Of a stretch of DNA of 64,000 bases, positions 63,027-64,000 are shown piece by piece. A program made the position numbers and the translations under genes. This DNA comes from Desulforhopalus sp. IMCC35007 (GTDB taxonomy: Bacteria; Desulfobacterota; Desulfobulbia; Desulfobulbales; Desulfocapsaceae). Location: contig NZ_SWCN01000008.1 in assembly GCF_005116575.1 (NCBI RefSeq), positions 62,001-126,000 of the forward strand. Reading direction: 5' to 3'. Each line of letters begins with the position of its first letter. Within the stretch, counting starts at the first letter, position 1. The notes under the pieces were generated by a model that searched no databases, was not told the DNA's origin, and saw nothing but the letters and a program-made list of their open reading frames with translations.

Positions 63027-63878
63027 ATGAACAGTTCTACTCTACTTGGAATAACAACATTTACTTATCTTTTTTCAACCCTGCTTTATGTTGCCGTAAT
63101 TGTTTTTAAGGCACAAAAAATTGGCAAGATTGCAACTATCTTTACCGCTGTTGCCTGGCTTATCCAGACTGCTGGAATACTCCTGAGATGGTCCGAATCC
63201 TATCAGATGGGTATTGGTCACGCCCCCCTGACAAACATGTACGAGTCTGTGGTGTTTTTCTCCTGGACACTCATCATCCTGTACCTCATCATTGAGATCA
63301 AGTTCAAAACCAAAGTTATCGGTGCTTTTACTTTACCCTTTGCCTTTTTAGCCATGGCCTACGCTTCTTTTTCTACGGATATCTCAAAGACCATCAACCC
63401 ACTGATCCCTGCTCTTCAATCCAACTGGTTGATCTCGCACGTTGTTACCTGTTTTATCGGTTATGCTTCTTTTGCTGTGGCGGCAGCTCTGGGGATCATG
63501 TATCTCATAAAACAACAGGGTAAAGCAGGGCAAGAGGATCATGCGGAGTCTTCTTTACATCTCCCGCCACTCACCGTTCTCGATTCAATTATTCACAGTA
63601 CCATGGTCTTTGGTTTTATCTGGCTCAGTGCCGGGATAATCACTGGGGCAATATGGGCTAATTCTGCATGGGGCACCTATTGGAGCTGGGATCCCAAAGA
63701 GACCTGGTCTCTTATAACCTGGTTCTTCTACGCAATTACTCTTCATGCTCGTTATACCCGAGGCTGGAATGGTGCACCAATTGCCTTCCTGGCAATTTTC
63801 GGATTTCTCTCAGTACTTTTCACCTATTACGGGGTCAACTTCCTCCTCAGCGGCCTCCACAGCTACGGCTCCAGCTGA
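63027..63878 (+). CDS. ccsA: Cytochrome c biogenesis protein CcsA (ResC)
   Basis: Partner of ResB in the System II heme lyase. An eight-helix protein of 283 aa with the tryptophan-rich heme-handling motif WGTYWSWDPKETWSLITW (about residues 213-230). The conserved histidines are in GHAPLTNMYESV, SHVVTCFIGYASF and ITLHARYTRG. GGAG eight bases before ATG. The last 120 bases of the window after it hold no gene I can see. Confidence 0.93.
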   Translation: MNSSTLLGITTFTYLFSTLLYVAVIVFKAQKIGKIATIFTAVAWLIQTAGILLRWSESYQMGIGHAPLTNMYESVVFFSWTLIILYLIIEIKFKTKVIGAFTLPFAFLAMAYASFSTDISKTINPLIPALQSNWLISHVVTCFIGYASFAVAAALGIMYLIKQQGKAGQEDHAESSLHLPPLTVLDSIIHSTMVFGFIWLSAGIITGAIWANSAWGTYWSWDPKETWSLITWFFYAITLHARYTRGWNGAPIAFLAIFGFLSVLFTYYGVNFLLSGLHSYGSS

Positions 63879-64000
63879 TTGTCCTACATAGTGGTATGTT
63901 TTGGTTTATTTTCGGATGTTTAACTAAATTGACAAATGTGCACTAAAACTGTATATAAAAAGATTATGTGGTTAGGTACATGTAGTATTTATTAATTCAT

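Overview
The window reads as a chromosomal segment of an anaerobic Desulfobacterota bacterium, most likely in or near the Desulfobulbales (Desulfotalea/Desulforhopalus/Desulfocapsa-like). I infer this from gene content: a menaquinone-type fumarate reductase/succinate dehydrogenase in C-A-B order, LL-diaminopimelate aminotransferase, a geranylgeranyl-reductase-family flavoprotein beside a tiny diheme c-type cytochrome, an FmdE-like protein, a C4-dicarboxylate TRAP system under a DctBD pair, and System II cytochrome c maturation (ResB/CcsA). No rRNA, tRNA, CRISPR array, insertion sequence or phage gene was found. This is dense core chromosome with one surface-polysaccharide cluster.

Layout. 0-6 kb: phosphoglycolate phosphatase (-), then sdhCAB (+), a terminator, a geranylgeranyl-reductase-family gene and a diheme mini-cytochrome. 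6-11 kb: pepN (-), dapL (+) with a near-perfect sigma-70 promoter, ispH (-). 11.2-18 kb: a minus-strand dctB-dctD-[sigma-54 promoter plus tandem upstream sites]-dctP-hairpin-dctQ-dctM-terminator module. 18-21 kb: a HIS7-type hisH-hisF fusion, an FmdE-family gene, HU. 21-31 kb: larE, pheA, moaA, tsaD-DUF2062-ksgA, a hypothetical gene, a QTMAN/GTDC1-like glycosyltransferase with a Cys-cluster protein, a small membrane protein with a YchJ-like protein, and coaBC. 31-38 kb: a minus-strand glycan cluster (flippase-like membrane protein, four family-2 glycosyltransferases, a polyprenyl-phosphate sugar-1-phosphate transferase). 38-48 kb: a minus-strand ileS-lspA-fabD-bioB-bioA-bioF-bioG-bioC-bioD run ending in a small Cys-rich protein. 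48.7-53 kb: ftsE-ftsX-envC-like-ctpA (+). 53-56 kb: era (-) and an RNase II-family gene (+). 56-61 kb: lineage-specific genes, including a membrane-anchored XRE regulator with a periplasmic EF-hand, a secreted paralogue of its ectodomain, a glycine-zipper protein and a variant diadenylate-cyclase-domain protein; then rpmB. 61-64 kb: a Rieske protein and resB/ccsA diverging from a perfect FNR-type palindrome.

How it fits together. DctPQM imports C4-dicarboxylates, which the Sdh/Frd complex can interconvert (fumarate/succinate) with the quinone pool. ResB/CcsA mature the periplasmic c-type cytochromes such as the small diheme protein. FabD supplies malonyl-ACP to the BioC-BioG route for pimeloyl-ACP, followed by BioF-BioA-BioD-BioB. 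FtsEX with a degenerate LytM protein probably controls septal peptidoglycan hydrolysis.

The most interesting items are the XRE/EF-hand regulator locus (56.3-58.1 kb), the eukaryote-like HisHF fusion, the variant DAC protein, the QTMAN-like gene, the Cys-rich protein closing the biotin operon, and the sigma-54 promoter with two near-identical upstream sites. All assignments come from reading motifs by eye. No database search was run.
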